Below are positions 51,239 to 60,325 of a stretch of 64,000 bases of DNA, piece after piece. The position numbers and the translations under genes were made by a program. The stretch covers positions 44,403 through 108,402 of the forward strand of contig REEV01000133.1 in assembly GCA_007694915.1 (NCBI GenBank), read 5' to 3'. Source of the DNA: Cyanobium sp. PLM2.Bin73 (GTDB lineage: Bacteria > Cyanobacteriota > Cyanobacteriia > PCC-6307 > Cyanobiaceae). The notes beneath the pieces are model-generated. The model did no database searches. It saw only the letters and a list, made by a program, of their open reading frames with translations, and was not told the origin of the DNA. The number at the start of each line of letters is the position of its first letter. Positions within the stretch are counted from its first letter, which is position 1.

Positions 51239-52222
51239 CTACTCCTTGAGTGGAAAACCCTGATCATCAAAGACAGCATCAAAAAGGGAGGTGCTCAGAT
51301 AACGCTCGCCGGAATCCGGCAGGACAACGACGATGACCTTGCCCTGCATGTGCTCGTCCTGAGCCACCCTGAGCGCGGCTGCGACGGCAGCACCACAGGA
51401 GATACCGGCCAGGATGCCCTCCTCACGCATGAGCCGCTGGGCCATGGCCATGGCATCGTCATCAGAAACAGCTTCCACCCGGTCAACAAGACTCAGGTCG
51501 AGGTTCGCCGGCAGAAAACCGGCACCGATGCCCTGGATGCGGTGTGGTCCGGGCTGCAGTTCATCACCAGCGCGGCATTGACTGATCACGGGACTTCCTG
51601 ATGGCTCCACCGCCACAGACACCAGCGGACGGCCAAGCGTGCGCTTGATGTAACGGCTCACACCGCTGATCGTGCCACCTGTGCCGACACCTGCCACCAG
51701 TACATCCACCTGGCCACCAGTGTCTTTCCAGATCTCCGGTCCCGTGGTGTCGTGATGGATCTGGGGATTGGCCGGGTTGGAGAACTGCTGCAACAGCACA
51801 TAGCGATTAGGATCACTGTTGGCCATCGCTTGCGCCGTGGCGATCGCACCCCGCATGCCGAGGCTTCCATCGGTGAGCACCAGATGGGCTCCGTAGGCCG
51901 TGAGCAGCTTGCGGCGCTCCATGCTCATCGTTTCCGGCATGGTGAGCGTCAGCGGTATCCCCTTGGCAGCAGCCACAAACGCCAGGGCAATGCCGGTGTT
52001 GCCACTGGTGGGCTCGATTAACTCCTTGCCTTCTCCGAGCAAGCCATCGTGCTCAGCCCGGGCCACCATGGCTGCACCGATGCGGCACTTCAGCGAATAG
52101 GCGGGATTGCGGCCCTCGATCTTGGCCAGAACGTGGGCTCTGCAACCGGCTGTGACGCGGTTCAACTGCACCAACGGCGTATGGCCAATGCTGAGGCTGT
52201 TATCACTAAAGATCGGACTCAT
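51239..52222 (-). CDS. cysK: Cysteine synthase A (O-acetylserine sulfhydrylase)
   Basis: A 327-residue PLP enzyme. The lysine that binds PLP lies in [14 protein letters not shown] near residue 43 (as NPSFSVKCRIG in E. coli CysK), [15 protein letters not shown] is the substrate loop, and [16 protein letters not shown] binds the PLP phosphate. It makes cysteine from O-acetylserine and sulfide. It follows a 57-residue coupled gene and a Crp-type regulator on the minus strand, and faces cysA. No serine acetyltransferase gene is present here. Confidence 0.96.
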   Translation of the reverse strand: MSPIFSDNSLSIGHTPLVQLNRVTAGCRAHVLAKIEGRNPAYSLKCRIGAAMVARAEHDGLLGEGKELIEPTSGNTGIALAFVAAAKGIPLTLTMPETMSMERRKLLTAYGAHLVLTDGSLGMRGAIATAQAMANSDPNRYVLLQQFSNPANPQIHHDTTGPEIWKDTGGQVDVLVAGVGTGGTISGVSRYIKRTLGRPLVSVAVEPSGSPVISQCRAGDELQPGPHRIQGIGAGFLPANLDLSLVDRVEAVSDDDAMAMAQRLMREEGILAGISCGAAVAAALRVAQDEHMQGKVIVVVLPDSGERYLSTSLFDAVFDDQGFPLKE

Positions 52223-52287
52223 GGCTTGAAGAGGTCGACGAAAGGCCCCGCTGGCTTCAAGCCACGGGGCAGGATTTCAAAGAGTGA

Positions 52288-52461
52288 TCAGTGGTTGGCC
52301 TCGTACCGATTCAGAAGCACCTGAGCCAGCCCCTGGCGGGCCAGACCGCGTTCGTGCAGGGCGAGCGTACGGAACAGCTCCCGGTGGTCCGATTCCTGCA
52401 GTTCGCCATCCCGATCCCAGTGCAGGCACCACGGGGAGAGGGGTTTCGTAACGCTGGTCAT
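52288..52461 (-). CDS. Small hypothetical protein coupled to the Crp-type regulator, 57 residues
   Basis: The ATG at 52461 overlaps the stop of the Crp-type regulator as ATGA, so translation is coupled. The 57 residues include PLSPWCLHWDRDGELQES near the start and a helical, Arg/Leu-rich end (RGLARQGLAQVLLNRYEA). One Cys lies in a Trp-rich segment. No domain is recognised. Its place between the regulator and cysK suggests a role in sulfur control (inference). Confidence 0.65.
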   Translation of the reverse strand: MTSVTKPLSPWCLHWDRDGELQESDHRELFRTLALHERGLARQGLAQVLLNRYEANH

Positions 52462-53012
52462 GGCTGCCCCGGAATCAGCAGATCGCTTTCACTCACCACC
52501 AGCAACTGCCCATCAGCGCGGAACCGGCAGAGCAATTTGGTCACGGTGACCCGCGTCAGACCGCACAGATCAGCAAGAGCGCGGTGGGTGAGGTTGAGCT
52601 CACGGAGCGAGATGCGGCAGCCATGGCGGTTGCACTGCCCGTGCGACTGGCCGATCCAACGCAGCAATGCGAGCAATCGCTGGTCGCCGGCGCGGATGCG
52701 CTGGATGGTGAGGAGTTCTGCCAGCATCTGGCGTTCTCGGCGCATGTGCTCCTGTTGCGCGCGGGGATCGAGTTCCACCTGCTCCACCACCACCGTGGTG
52801 AGGCACTGCAGGTCTAGAGGCTGGAGCGCAGGAGCCTCGGAGGTGATCACATCGCCAGGTCCCCAGAGTCCCAGGCTGATGCTTTCGCCTTCGGCATCCC
52901 AGGTGGCAGAGCGCACATAGCCCTCCTGGAGGAGCCAGCTCATTCCATCCGGCAGAACAGCCTGAGGGTGGAGCGTGAGTTGAAGGGGCCGCTTGAACAG
53001 AGACGGGCTCAT
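52458..53012 (-). CDS. Crp/Fnr-family regulator, CysR-like
   Basis: A 184-residue protein. Residues about 10-95 form a cyclic-nucleotide-binding-like barrel (DGMSWLLQEGYVRSATWD, LGLWGPGDVI), and residues about 120-184 a Crp-type winged helix with the recognition helix near LADLCGLTRVTVTKLLCRF. In Synechococcus elongatus CysR of this family controls sulfate uptake genes; position beside cysK supports that assignment (inference). The ATG at 53012 is preferred; a GTG further upstream would add a Pro-rich segment. It starts a short operon with the 57-residue gene and cysK. An inverted repeat lies about 100 bases upstream. Confidence 0.82.
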   Translation of the reverse strand: MSPSLFKRPLQLTLHPQAVLPDGMSWLLQEGYVRSATWDAEGESISLGLWGPGDVITSEAPALQPLDLQCLTTVVVEQVELDPRAQQEHMRRERQMLAELLTIQRIRAGDQRLLALLRWIGQSHGQCNRHGCRISLRELNLTHRALADLCGLTRVTVTKLLCRFRADGQLLVVSESDLLIPGQP

Positions 53013-53112
53013 GGGGTCGACGGGCGATGGGGCGGCGAGGAAAGCAGGGGCAGGGCGGATGAGAGGAGCATTCGCAGGCAACGGGGCACGGCGGCGCGGC
53101 AACTGCCCGAGA

Positions 53113-53138
53113 GTATGCCCTATCTCCGATAGGCATAC
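53113..53138. promoter_or_regulatory. Long inverted repeat between the two regulators (candidate operator)
   Basis: GTATGCCcTATC and GATAGGCATAC are inverted copies (11 paired positions, one extra C in the left arm) around the three bases TCC. The site is about 100 bases before the Crp-type gene and 37 bases after the Rrf2-type stop. No T-run follows on either strand, so an operator is more likely than a terminator. Confidence 0.55.
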
Positions 53139-53174
53139 CGGTGTTTTGACGCACAGAAAACAGACTCTCTGGTC

Positions 53175-53606
53175 TCAGATGTAGAACATCGGCGCTGGAG
53201 GCCGCACACTGTCCCGCTCAAGCAGCAGTTGGGCCAGCGTGGTGGATCGCAACACCGCCATCCGCCCCTCCCGAGCCTGCCGGGCGAGGCTTTCCAGCGC
53301 CCGAAACTCCGGGCTCCCACGGTCCCCCTGTCGCTCGGAAGGAGTTTCGCCTTCCAGACACTCCTCCACCTCGGCAATGGTGATCAGCTCCGGGGAGCGG
53401 GTCAGCCGAAAGCCGCCCCGGGGGCCGCGAATGCTCTGGAGGTACCCACCTTTGCGCAGCGCTGTGAGCATCTGCTCCAGGTAGCGCTCGGGCATGCCGT
53501 GCCGACGGCAGATCTCGCCGGTCTGCACCAGCTCACCAGTGGCATGGGCGTCCGCCAGATCGATCAGCGCAACCAGGCCGTATTCCGTCTTGGCGCTGAA
53601 GGACAT
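53175..53606 (-). CDS. Rrf2-family transcriptional regulator
   Basis: A 143-residue winged-helix regulator. MSFSAKTEYGLVALIDLA, the ICRRHGMPERYLEQMLTALR recognition helices and GPRGGFRLTRSPELITI are the core of the Rrf2 family. The three cysteines that carry the iron-sulfur cluster in IscR are absent, so it more resembles CymR or other cysteine-responsive members (inference). It is divergent from sbp, so the 140-base region between them is its most likely target. The ATG at 53606 is used; codons before it are unlikely. Confidence 0.88.
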   Translation of the reverse strand: MSFSAKTEYGLVALIDLADAHATGELVQTGEICRRHGMPERYLEQMLTALRKGGYLQSIRGPRGGFRLTRSPELITIAEVEECLEGETPSERQGDRGSPEFRALESLARQAREGRMAVLRSTTLAQLLLERDSVRPPAPMFYI

Positions 53607-53748
53607 GGGATACAGAGCAGCCGCTGGCGCCATTCTGACAAACAAAGAACGGTTAGCAGATCGAGAATCCGTCGACCACTTGTGCCTTGCGCCACACCAG
53701 GGCAGACAGACCTGGCCCTACCTTCTCCCAGTCACCGATCGACTTACC

Positions 53749-54813
53749 GTGGTTTTCAGCCAGCATCCCTTTCCCCGGCGACGGCTTCTGCTGGCCGGTC
53801 TTGCCTCTGCCAGTGCTCTGCTGGTGGTCACCGCCTGCAGTCGCCCCCAGCAGACTCCTGATGCAACCGGCGGCACTGGTGCCCCACAGGAGCTGCTGCT
53901 CGTGAGCTACGCCGTAACCAAGTCGGCCTACGACAGGATCCTTCCCAAGTTCGAAGAACAGTGGAAGGCCAAAACCGGACAGGACATCAAAATCAAGGCC
54001 AGCTACGGCGGATCAGGATCCCAGACCCGCGCGATCATTGACGGCCTGGATGCGGATGTGGCGGCCCTGGCCCTCACAGCCGACCACATCAAGCTGGAAG
54101 AGGTCGGCAAGCTCAACCCCGGCTGGGAAACGAAACTCCCCAACAACAGCATCATCACCAACTCCACTGTGGCCTTCATCACCCGGCCAGGCAATCCCAA
54201 AGGAATCAAGACATGGAGTGACCTCGCAAACCCGGACATCACGGTCATCACCGCCAACCCCAAAACCTCCGGTGGCGCCCGTTGGAACTTCTTGGGCATC
54301 TGGGGCTCAGTGACCGAAACCGGTGGCACCGCGGAGCAGGCAGAGAGATTCGTTGCCGATGTCTACAAGAATGTCGAGAACCTCCCCAAGGATGCGCGTG
54401 AAGCGTCCGATGTGTTCCTCAAGCGTGCCCAGGGTGATGTGCTGCTCAACTACGAGAACGAGGCCTTATTGGCAACCAAGAAGGGCGAGCTGACGGAGCC
54501 CTTCACCGTACCGGAGGTGAACATCCGCATCGAGGGCCCGGTTTCGGTGGTGGATGAGGTGGTAGATCGCAGGGGCAGCCGCGAGGCGGCCACGGCCCTG
54601 GCGGAGTATCTGTTCACCGAGGAAGCCCAGGAGATCTTCGCCGAGGCAGGCTTCCGGCCTGTCAATCCCACGGTGCTTGAGAAGACGGAGGACAACTTTG
54701 CCCCTGTGAAGCAACTGTTTACGGTGCAGGCCTTCGGCGGCTGGAGGGACATCAACAAGACCTTCTTCGGCGATGGCGGTATCTGGGACCGCCTGTTCTC
54801 CCAGGGACGCTGA
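53749..54813 (+). CDS. sbp: Sulfate-binding protein (ABC transporter solute receptor)
   Basis: A 354-residue lipoprotein or exported receptor. The N-terminus starts with GTG at 53749 and has PRRRLLLAGLASASALLVVTAC, a basic, hydrophobic signal with a cysteine in a lipobox-like VTAC. The mature part contains LLLVSYAVTKSAYDRI, KASYGGSGSQTRAIIDG and ADVAALALTADHIKLEE, the sulfate-binding pattern. It delivers sulfate (or thiosulfate) to CysT/CysW. It is divergent from the Rrf2-type gene. Confidence 0.95.
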   Translation: MVFSQHPFPRRRLLLAGLASASALLVVTACSRPQQTPDATGGTGAPQELLLVSYAVTKSAYDRILPKFEEQWKAKTGQDIKIKASYGGSGSQTRAIIDGLDADVAALALTADHIKLEEVGKLNPGWETKLPNNSIITNSTVAFITRPGNPKGIKTWSDLANPDITVITANPKTSGGARWNFLGIWGSVTETGGTAEQAERFVADVYKNVENLPKDAREASDVFLKRAQGDVLLNYENEALLATKKGELTEPFTVPEVNIRIEGPVSVVDEVVDRRGSREAATALAEYLFTEEAQEIFAEAGFRPVNPTVLEKTEDNFAPVKQLFTVQAFGGWRDINKTFFGDGGIWDRLFSQGR

Positions 54814-54833
54814 ACGCCGATGGGTCACGGCTG

Positions 54834-55206
54834 ATGTGTGAACTGCTGGCTCTTAACACCAACACCCCCACTGACGTGGGTTTCTCCTTCCGGGGGGCTC
54901 AGCCGGCGCGGTGGTGGCCCCGGCCGCCTTCTCCGCCCTGGCGAATCAGCTGGCGGAGCGCTCGGCCAGGGCGCTGGTGAGCATTGCCCACATCCGCAAG
55001 GCCACCCATGGGGTGGTGGCTCTGGAGAACTGCCACCCCTTCTCCCGCACCTGGAACGGCCAGGCCTGGATGTTCGCCACGACCAGTGATGTGGTGACGA
55101 TCCTGAGCACCGAGCCGCTCACCAGCGATGAGCGGTGGCAGCCCTTCAAGGCCGGTGAATCGCTGCTGTTCCGTGCCGGTGAGATCGAGCGGCACAACCG
55201 CCATGA
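54834..55206 (+). pseudogene. Broken class II glutamine amidotransferase (YafJ/EgtC type)
   Basis: The start ATG TGT at 54834 gives MCELLALNTNTPTDVGFSF, the catalytic Cys2 N-terminus of class II glutamine amidotransferases. The frame is then lost near 54895. In another frame (from 54911) the family continues with SIAHIRKATHGVVALENCHPF and WNGQAWMFA, then jumps across a large deletion to the C-terminal ILSTEPLTSDERW and AGESLLFRAGE. The N-terminus, middle and end are each recognisable, but the gene is shortened and frameshifted. Confidence 0.7.
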
Positions 55207-55232
55207 CGTGCGCCCGCCAGCGCTGACGTCGC

Positions 55233-56009
55233 TCAGCGCAGAAAGAACACAGCCGCCACCGCCAGCCCCAGCACCACCACCACAGCCCGCAGCCGCGCGG
55301 GGTTGATGCGGCTGGCCAGCCGCCCCCCCAGGGCGCCCCCCGCCAGGGCAGCGATCGCCATAACCAGGGCGGCGCTCCAGTTCAGGTGGTCGGAGCCGAG
55401 AAACAGCACTGCCGCCGCCAGGTTCACCCCCAGGGCCAGGGCCTGCTTGAGTCCGTTGAGGCGGGTGAGGGTGTCGCTGAGCAGCACCGCCAGCACCGCC
55501 AGCAGGATCACGCTCAGCCCGGCACCGAAGTAGCCGCCGTAGATCGAGGCCAGAAACACCGGCCCCACGGCCACCAGCTCCAGGCCATCGCCCCGGCCCG
55601 GCTGCTGATGGGCCAGCAGCCAGCGCCGCAGCGGCTCCTGCAGCGCCAGCAACCCCGAGCCCAGCAGGATCAGCCAGGGCACCAGGCTGCCAAAGAGCTT
55701 CTCGTCGCTCGCCAGCAGCAGCACTCCGCCCAGCAGACCGCCCAGGGCTGCGGCCGGCAGCAGCAGCACGGCGCGGCGGTGCTGGCCGCGCAGATCGCGC
55801 CGCTGGGCGACCGCCGCGCCGCCGTAGCCCGGCAGCAGCGCCACGGTGTTGGTGACGTTGGCCATCACCGGCGGCAGGCCCACGGCGGTGAGCACCGGAA
55901 AGCTGATCAGCGAGCCACCGCCGGCGATCGCGTTCACCAGGCCGGCGGCCACCGCCGCCAGGGCGATCAGCAGCAGGTCGAGGGCACTGAGCTGGGCAGC
56001 GGCGGCCAT
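55233..56009 (-). CDS. TauE/SafE-family anion permease (first copy)
   Basis: A 258-residue protein with about eight helices. VNAIAGGGSLISFPVLTAVGLPP and PVFLASIYGGYFGAGLSVIL are the two repeat halves of TauE/SafE proteins, which export sulfite, sulfoacetate or related anions. The protein lies directly next to the sulfate island, so a role in sulfur export is plausible. It shares little sequence with the second copy 120 bases away. The ATG is at 56009. Its 3' end converges with the amidotransferase remnant. Confidence 0.87.
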   Translation of the reverse strand: MAAAAQLSALDLLLIALAAVAAGLVNAIAGGGSLISFPVLTAVGLPPVMANVTNTVALLPGYGGAAVAQRRDLRGQHRRAVLLLPAAALGGLLGGVLLLASDEKLFGSLVPWLILLGSGLLALQEPLRRWLLAHQQPGRGDGLELVAVGPVFLASIYGGYFGAGLSVILLAVLAVLLSDTLTRLNGLKQALALGVNLAAAVLFLGSDHLNWSAALVMAIAALAGGALGGRLASRINPARLRAVVVVLGLAVAAVFFLR

Positions 56010-56126
56010 GGCAGGGCGCGGGCAAAGACCGCCAGCGAGGGGCTCCCGAGCATGACCCAGGCGGTGGCCCCTGATGTGGTCGCCGCCACCCGCCCATGCC
56101 CGGTTGAAGCCCGCGCAGGGGCGGCC

Positions 56127-56861
56127 TCAGCAGAGCAACCGCAAGCCTGCGATCACCAGCGTGATCCCAAGAATTCGCACCACTACAGCCTGGGGCAGCC
56201 AGTGGCTACCGAGCTGGGCGCCGATGGCGCCACCAGCCACGGCCGCCAGGGCGAGCCAGGGCAGTTCAATCGGCAGCTGGGGAGAAGCACTCAGCAAGCC
56301 CAGCAGAGCCATCAGCGAATTCACGAAGATGAACACCGCCGAGATGGCCGCCGCCGTGCGCACCTGCGCCCAGCCCCGGACCAGGAGCAAGGGTGCGAGC
56401 AGCACGCCGCCGCCCATGCCCGTGAGTCCGGACAGCAGACCGATCACACCCCCGCTGACCATGGCGACAGGGGCTGATGGCGGCACCACCGGGCCATGGG
56501 CCGGTGCCATGCCGCGAAAGAAGGGCAGGCCGGCAACCAGCAACAGCACTCCCAGCAGCCGGTTGAACACCTCCGCCGGCAGAACCCACCAGCCCCCCAG
56601 AAAGGCGGCCGGAACCGAGAGCAGCAAGAACGGCCGGAGCAAAGACCAGGAGAAATGCCCTGCCCGGGCGAAGCGGTAGGCCACCACGGAGGACACCAGC
56701 AGATTGAGCACCAGCGCGGTGGGCTTGATCATGGCCGGTGCCAGGCCGGCGAGCCCCATCACCGCCAGAAAACCGGAGGCCCCGGCCTGACCCACGCTGC
56801 CGTAGAGGGCCGCGATCAGCGCCAGGCCAGCGCACAGCTGCAGCAGGGTGGAGGCTTCCAT
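56127..56861 (-). CDS. TauE/SafE-family anion permease (second copy)
   Basis: A 244-residue protein of the same family, with YGSVGQAGASGFLAVMGLAG and GLLSGLTGMGGGVLLAPLLL in its two halves. It is the upstream gene of the pair; the first copy follows after about 117 bases on the same strand. The ATG at 56861 lies just after a short TTAGG/CCTAA inverted repeat. The two copies are diverged enough to have separate substrates. Confidence 0.87.
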   Translation of the reverse strand: MEASTLLQLCAGLALIAALYGSVGQAGASGFLAVMGLAGLAPAMIKPTALVLNLLVSSVVAYRFARAGHFSWSLLRPFLLLSVPAAFLGGWWVLPAEVFNRLLGVLLLVAGLPFFRGMAPAHGPVVPPSAPVAMVSGGVIGLLSGLTGMGGGVLLAPLLLVRGWAQVRTAAAISAVFIFVNSLMALLGLLSASPQLPIELPWLALAAVAGGAIGAQLGSHWLPQAVVVRILGITLVIAGLRLLC

Positions 56862-57092
56862 TAGGTGGTTCGGCCTAAAGGTCGAGTACGTCTGGTGATG
56901 GTCGCCAGCAGTCTCACAGCAGTACAGCTACCTTCTGTTCAGCCAATCTGGCTCCTGACGGCTTTCCCCAGAGCGCTGAATAGCATCCCAATTTCGAGCC
57001 CAGCTTGGTTGCCACACCCAGTGGACTGTTCGCGATGATCACCTCTGGTTAGTCCAACCACGACGGCCGCTGGGGGCGTCTGGCCTGGATCC

Positions 57093-57488
57093 GTGTCCGG
57101 TGACTGGATCGACATTCACGACACCCTGAGTGTGCTGCTCTGACCGCTGGCCCTGCTGTTCGGCCTCTATGCCCTCAGCCTGGGCCGCTTCCGCCTCGAC
57201 CAGTCGGCCAATGCCGCACCACTTATGGCCCTGGAGCTGGCAGTGGGCAGCGGCAAGCTGATGAACGAAGGCTGGCTGCGCGACGGCGAGATCGATCACC
57301 TGGTCTACCGCCTGCACCTCCTGGCCTGGATGCTGATCGCCACTGTGGGCCTGTGGCACGTCGCCGCTGTGCTGAACCGGGGAGGCATCGGCCTGGCCCG
57401 CTCCATGTTCCACCTGCAGCTCCGCAGCAACGACCACCCCCGGCATTGGCCCGCCCAGGTGAGGCGCTGGTTGCGGCGGTCCGCCTGA
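57093..57488 (+). pseudogene. Cytochrome-b-like gene with in-frame TGA
   Basis: One frame reads SGDWIDIHDTLSVLL, then a TGA at 57141, then PLALLFGLYALSLGRFRL and further LHLLAWMLIATVGLWHVAAV with conserved histidines, ending in HPRHWPAQVRRWL. The second part looks like the end of a small membrane cytochrome b (b561-type) with haem histidines in its helices. The stop splits an otherwise continuous frame; I see no ATG for a separate start before 57225, leaving 88 residues. It is best read as a pseudogene. Upstream homology beyond 57093 is not clear. Confidence 0.5.
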
Positions 57489-57987
57489 GCCGTTCCTCAG
57501 CGAACTCGGTGATCCTGAGTGACCACACCCGCCCCATCCGCCGGAGCCGCCACAACCAGGTGCCGGAGGTGACCAGCGGCGAGCTGCTGCAGGGTGCACC
57601 GATTCCCCTGCGCAAGAGGCGGCGCGATCTCAGCCGCGAGGAGGTCATCAAGCTCTGGGGCCAGCAGGGGAACAACAGGACTGCCGCCGTGCTTCTGAAC
57701 CTCCTTCTCCCCCTTGAGCACCGCCAAGGTGCTGGCCGTCAGCAGCCTCGTCGCCGGCCATGGCCGTTGACGTCTCCCTGGCGATGCTGGAGCGGGACGA
57801 GATCTCCACGATCGTCGCCCCTGGCTGTTGGAAGGGATGCACCAGGTGCTGATGGGGCAGGCCTGAACACAGCCATGGCCGGAGACATGGCCCCAACGGC
57901 TCCTGATCAAGGGGTTGCCCTCCGGATCCGGCAGCCAGGCTTTGGCCCACCAGGAATACGGACCGAGAGTCCAGTCTCTGACGAGAA
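57489..57987. other. About 500 bases with decayed coding traces, no intact gene
   Basis: Fragments such as EVTSGELLQGAPIPLRKRRRD (57571-) and, in other frames, MAVDVSLAMLERDEIST and LLEGMHQVLMGQA look coding-like but change frame and lack starts. I do not recognise the parent genes. The stretch lies between the cytochrome remnant and tRNA-Lys and looks like an area of gene loss. Confidence 0.4.
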
Positions 57988-58059
57988 TGGGTCGCCTGAG
58001 ATTCGAACTCAGGACCAATCGGTTAAAAGCCGAGTGCTCTACCGCTGAGCTAGCGACCC
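57988..58059 (-). tRNA. tRNA-Lys (TTT)
   Basis: A complete 72-base cloverleaf on the minus strand: acceptor GGGTCGC with GCGACCC, D arm GCTC-AGCGGTA-GAGC, anticodon arm CTCGG-CTTTTAA-CCGAT with anticodon TTT, and T arm CTGAG-TTCGAAT-CTCAG. The discriminator base is A; CCA is not encoded. A promoter stands 22 bases before it. Confidence 0.97.
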
Positions 58060-58080
58060 GCGCCCATCGGGCACGGGGAG

Positions 58081-58110
58081 ACCGTATCACCCGACGGCCA
58101 CCGTCTCCAA
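58081..58110 (-). promoter_or_regulatory. Promoter of tRNA-Lys
   Basis: On the minus strand, TTGGAG (58110-58105) and TACGGT (58086-58081) lie 18 bases apart, and the tRNA begins 21 bases further. The -10 region GGTGATACGGTC is identical to that of cysT. Confidence 0.6.
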
Positions 58111-58188
58111 CCGGGTCCCGGGGCGGACAAGGAGGGGCACCTGGCCACCACCCCGGCGACAATGGTGTGCCGCCAGCCTGCCTCCGCC

Positions 58189-58755
58189 ATGGGTCCCGCA
58201 GCATCCCCCGGGAAGCCCGCCCCACCCTGGCCTGACCCCCAGGTGGATGACGACGCCTGGGTGGCCGACTCGGCTGTGCTGATCGGCGATGTGCGCCTGT
58301 CGGCCGGCGCCAGCCTCTGGCCCACCGCCGTGGCTCGCGGAGACGTCTGCCCGATCGTGATCGGAGCGGGCAGCAACGTGCAGGACGGGGCGGTGCTGCA
58401 CGGCGATCCGGGCCAGCCGGTGCTGATCGGCGCCGATGTCACCATCGGCCACCGCGCCGTGGTGCACGGGGCCACCCTGGAGGACGGCTGCCTGATCGGC
58501 ATCGGCGCCGTGGTGCTCAACGGGGTGACCGTGGGGGCGGGGGCCCTGGTGGCGGCCGGGGCGGTGGTGACCCGCGACGTGCCCCCCGGAGCCCTGGTGA
58601 TGGGGGCCCCGGCCCAGGTGAAGCGGGAGCTGAGCCCCGAGGCCATCGCCGAGCAGCGGCAGCATGCCCGCCGCTACCGCCAGCTGGCCATGGCCCATGC
58701 CGGCCGCAGCAGCGATCCGGGATTCGGCAACCCGGGAGCCGACAGCGCGGCCTGA
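58189..58755 (+). CDS. Gamma-carbonic-anhydrase-like hexapeptide-repeat protein
   Basis: A 188-residue left-handed beta-helix protein. Repeats with hydrophobic residues every six positions run from about residue 25 to 135 ([46 protein letters not shown]). The zinc-ligand histidines of the gamma-carbonic anhydrase fold are present in VLHGD and IGHRAVVHG. Some members interconvert CO2 and bicarbonate; others (YrdA/PaaY type) have related functions. The C-terminus is helical and charged. The ATG at 58189 fits the start of the fold. Confidence 0.87.
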   Translation: MGPAASPGKPAPPWPDPQVDDDAWVADSAVLIGDVRLSAGASLWPTAVARGDVCPIVIGAGSNVQDGAVLHGDPGQPVLIGADVTIGHRAVVHGATLEDGCLIGIGAVVLNGVTVGAGALVAAGAVVTRDVPPGALVMGAPAQVKRELSPEAIAEQRQHARRYRQLAMAHAGRSSDPGFGNPGADSAA

Positions 58756-58842
58756 TGGGCCGCTGATTGCCAAACGCTGCGGGCGCCGCCGCAAGGCCCG
58801 GGGCGGTCCGTAGGATCGCGCCACCGTTTCCCTGCCCTCCCC

Positions 58843-58965
58843 ATGGACCTCCGGCTGGTGCTGGTTGCCGCTCCGATCCTCCTGGCCGCCAGCTGGGCGG
58901 TGTTCCACATCGGTCGTGCCGCCGTGGGTCAGGTGCAACTGATGATCAAGCGGGCCCGCGCCTGA
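58843..58965 (+). CDS. psbY: Photosystem II protein PsbY
   Basis: A 40-residue single-helix protein, too short for common ORF cutoffs. [20 protein letters not shown], then [10 protein letters not shown], closely follows the PsbY pattern known from other cyanobacteria (MDWR-VVLAPLLLA-GWA-FNIGRAALEQ). PsbY is a small peripheral subunit near cytochrome b559 in photosystem II. It is followed after seven bases by trmFO. Confidence 0.92.
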   Translation: MDLRLVLVAAPILLAASWAVFHIGRAAVGQVQLMIKRARA

Positions 58966-58972
58966 GGTTGCC

Positions 58973-60325
58973 TTGCCCGTGCTGGTGATCGGTGCCGGCC
59001 TCGCCGGCACCGAGGCGGCCTGGCAGATCGCCCGAGCTGGGCTGGCTGTGCGACTGGTGGAGATGCGCCCCCTGCGGCGCTCGCCAGCCCATCACAGCGG
59101 CGAGTTTGCCGAGCTGGTGTGCAGCAACAGCTTCGGGGCCCTGAGCAGCGACCGGGCCGCCGGCCTGCTGCAGGAGGAACTGCGGCGCCTGGGCTCGCTG
59201 GTGATCGGCACGGCCGATGCCCATGCCGTGCCCGCCGGCGGCGCCCTGGCCGTGGACCGGGGCCGCTACAGCGCCGCCCTCACCACCGCCCTCGAGCAGC
59301 ACCCGCTGGTGACCGTGGAGCGGCGCGAGCACACCGAGCTGCCAGCCGTGGGGGAGATCGCCGTGCTGGCCACCGGGCCGCTCACCAGCGAGCCCCTGGC
59401 CGAGCAGCTGCGCGCCTTCACCGGCCGCGCCGACTGCCACTTCTTCGATGCCGCCAGTCCGATCGTGGACGGGGAGAGCATCGACCTCTCGGTGGCCTTC
59501 CGCGCCTCCCGCTACGACAAGGGCGACGCCGACTACATCAACTGCCCGATGACCAAGGAGCAGTACCTCGCCTTCCGCGAGGCGCTGCTGAACGCCAAGC
59601 AGGCCGAACTCAAGGATTTCGAGCAGGAGAGCGCCCACTTCTTCGAGGGTTGCCTGCCGATCGAGGAGCTGGCCCGCCGCGGCGAAGACACCATGCGCTA
59701 CGGGCCGCTCAAGCCGATCGGCCTCTGGGATCCGCGCTGGGGCGACGTGAACGACCGTGATGTGCGCCGCGCCAGGCGCGCCTACGCCGTGGTGCAGCTG
59801 CGCCAGGAAGACAGGGACGGTCGCCTCTGGAACCTGGTGGGCTTCCAGACCAACCTCCGGTGGGGCGAGCAGAAGCGGGTGCTGCGGCTGATCCCGGGGC
59901 TGGAGACCGCCGAATTCGTGCGCTTCGGGGTGATGCACCGCAACACCTTTCTGGAATCACCCCAGCTGCTCGATCCCACCCTGCAGTTTCGCCGCCGGCC
60001 CACCCTGCTGGCCGCCGGGCAGATCACCGGCACCGAGGGCTATGCGGCGGCGGTGGCCGGCGGCTGGCTGGCCGGCACCAACGCCGCCCGGCTGACGCTT
60101 GGCCAGGAGCCAATCAGCCTGCCGCCCACCACCATGATCGGCGCCCTCACCCACTTCATCGCCGAGGCCCCCTGCGGCGGCGAGGGCAAGCGCGGCGGCT
60201 TCCAGCCGATGCCGCCCAATTTCGGCCTGCTGCCCGCGTTGCCCGAGCGCATCCGCGGCAAGCGCGAGCGCTATGGCGCCTACCGCGACCGGGCCCTGGC
60301 GGATCTGGAGCCCTACCGCCAATGA
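58973..60325 (+). CDS. trmFO: Methylenetetrahydrofolate-tRNA-(uracil-5-)-methyltransferase TrmFO
   Basis: A 450-residue flavoprotein of normal length. The FAD site reads [40 protein letters not shown] and [19 protein letters not shown] are family signatures. It methylates U54 of tRNA using methylene-THF. The start is a TTG at 58973 (or a GTG two codons later), seven bases after psbY. The stop overlaps the start of the CDF-type gene as ATGA. Confidence 0.96.
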   Translation: MPVLVIGAGLAGTEAAWQIARAGLAVRLVEMRPLRRSPAHHSGEFAELVCSNSFGALSSDRAAGLLQEELRRLGSLVIGTADAHAVPAGGALAVDRGRYSAALTTALEQHPLVTVERREHTELPAVGEIAVLATGPLTSEPLAEQLRAFTGRADCHFFDAASPIVDGESIDLSVAFRASRYDKGDADYINCPMTKEQYLAFREALLNAKQAELKDFEQESAHFFEGCLPIEELARRGEDTMRYGPLKPIGLWDPRWGDVNDRDVRRARRAYAVVQLRQEDRDGRLWNLVGFQTNLRWGEQKRVLRLIPGLETAEFVRFGVMHRNTFLESPQLLDPTLQFRRRPTLLAAGQITGTEGYAAAVAGGWLAGTNAARLTLGQEPISLPPTTMIGALTHFIAEAPCGGEGKRGGFQPMPPNFGLLPALPERIRGKRERYGAYRDRALADLEPYRQ

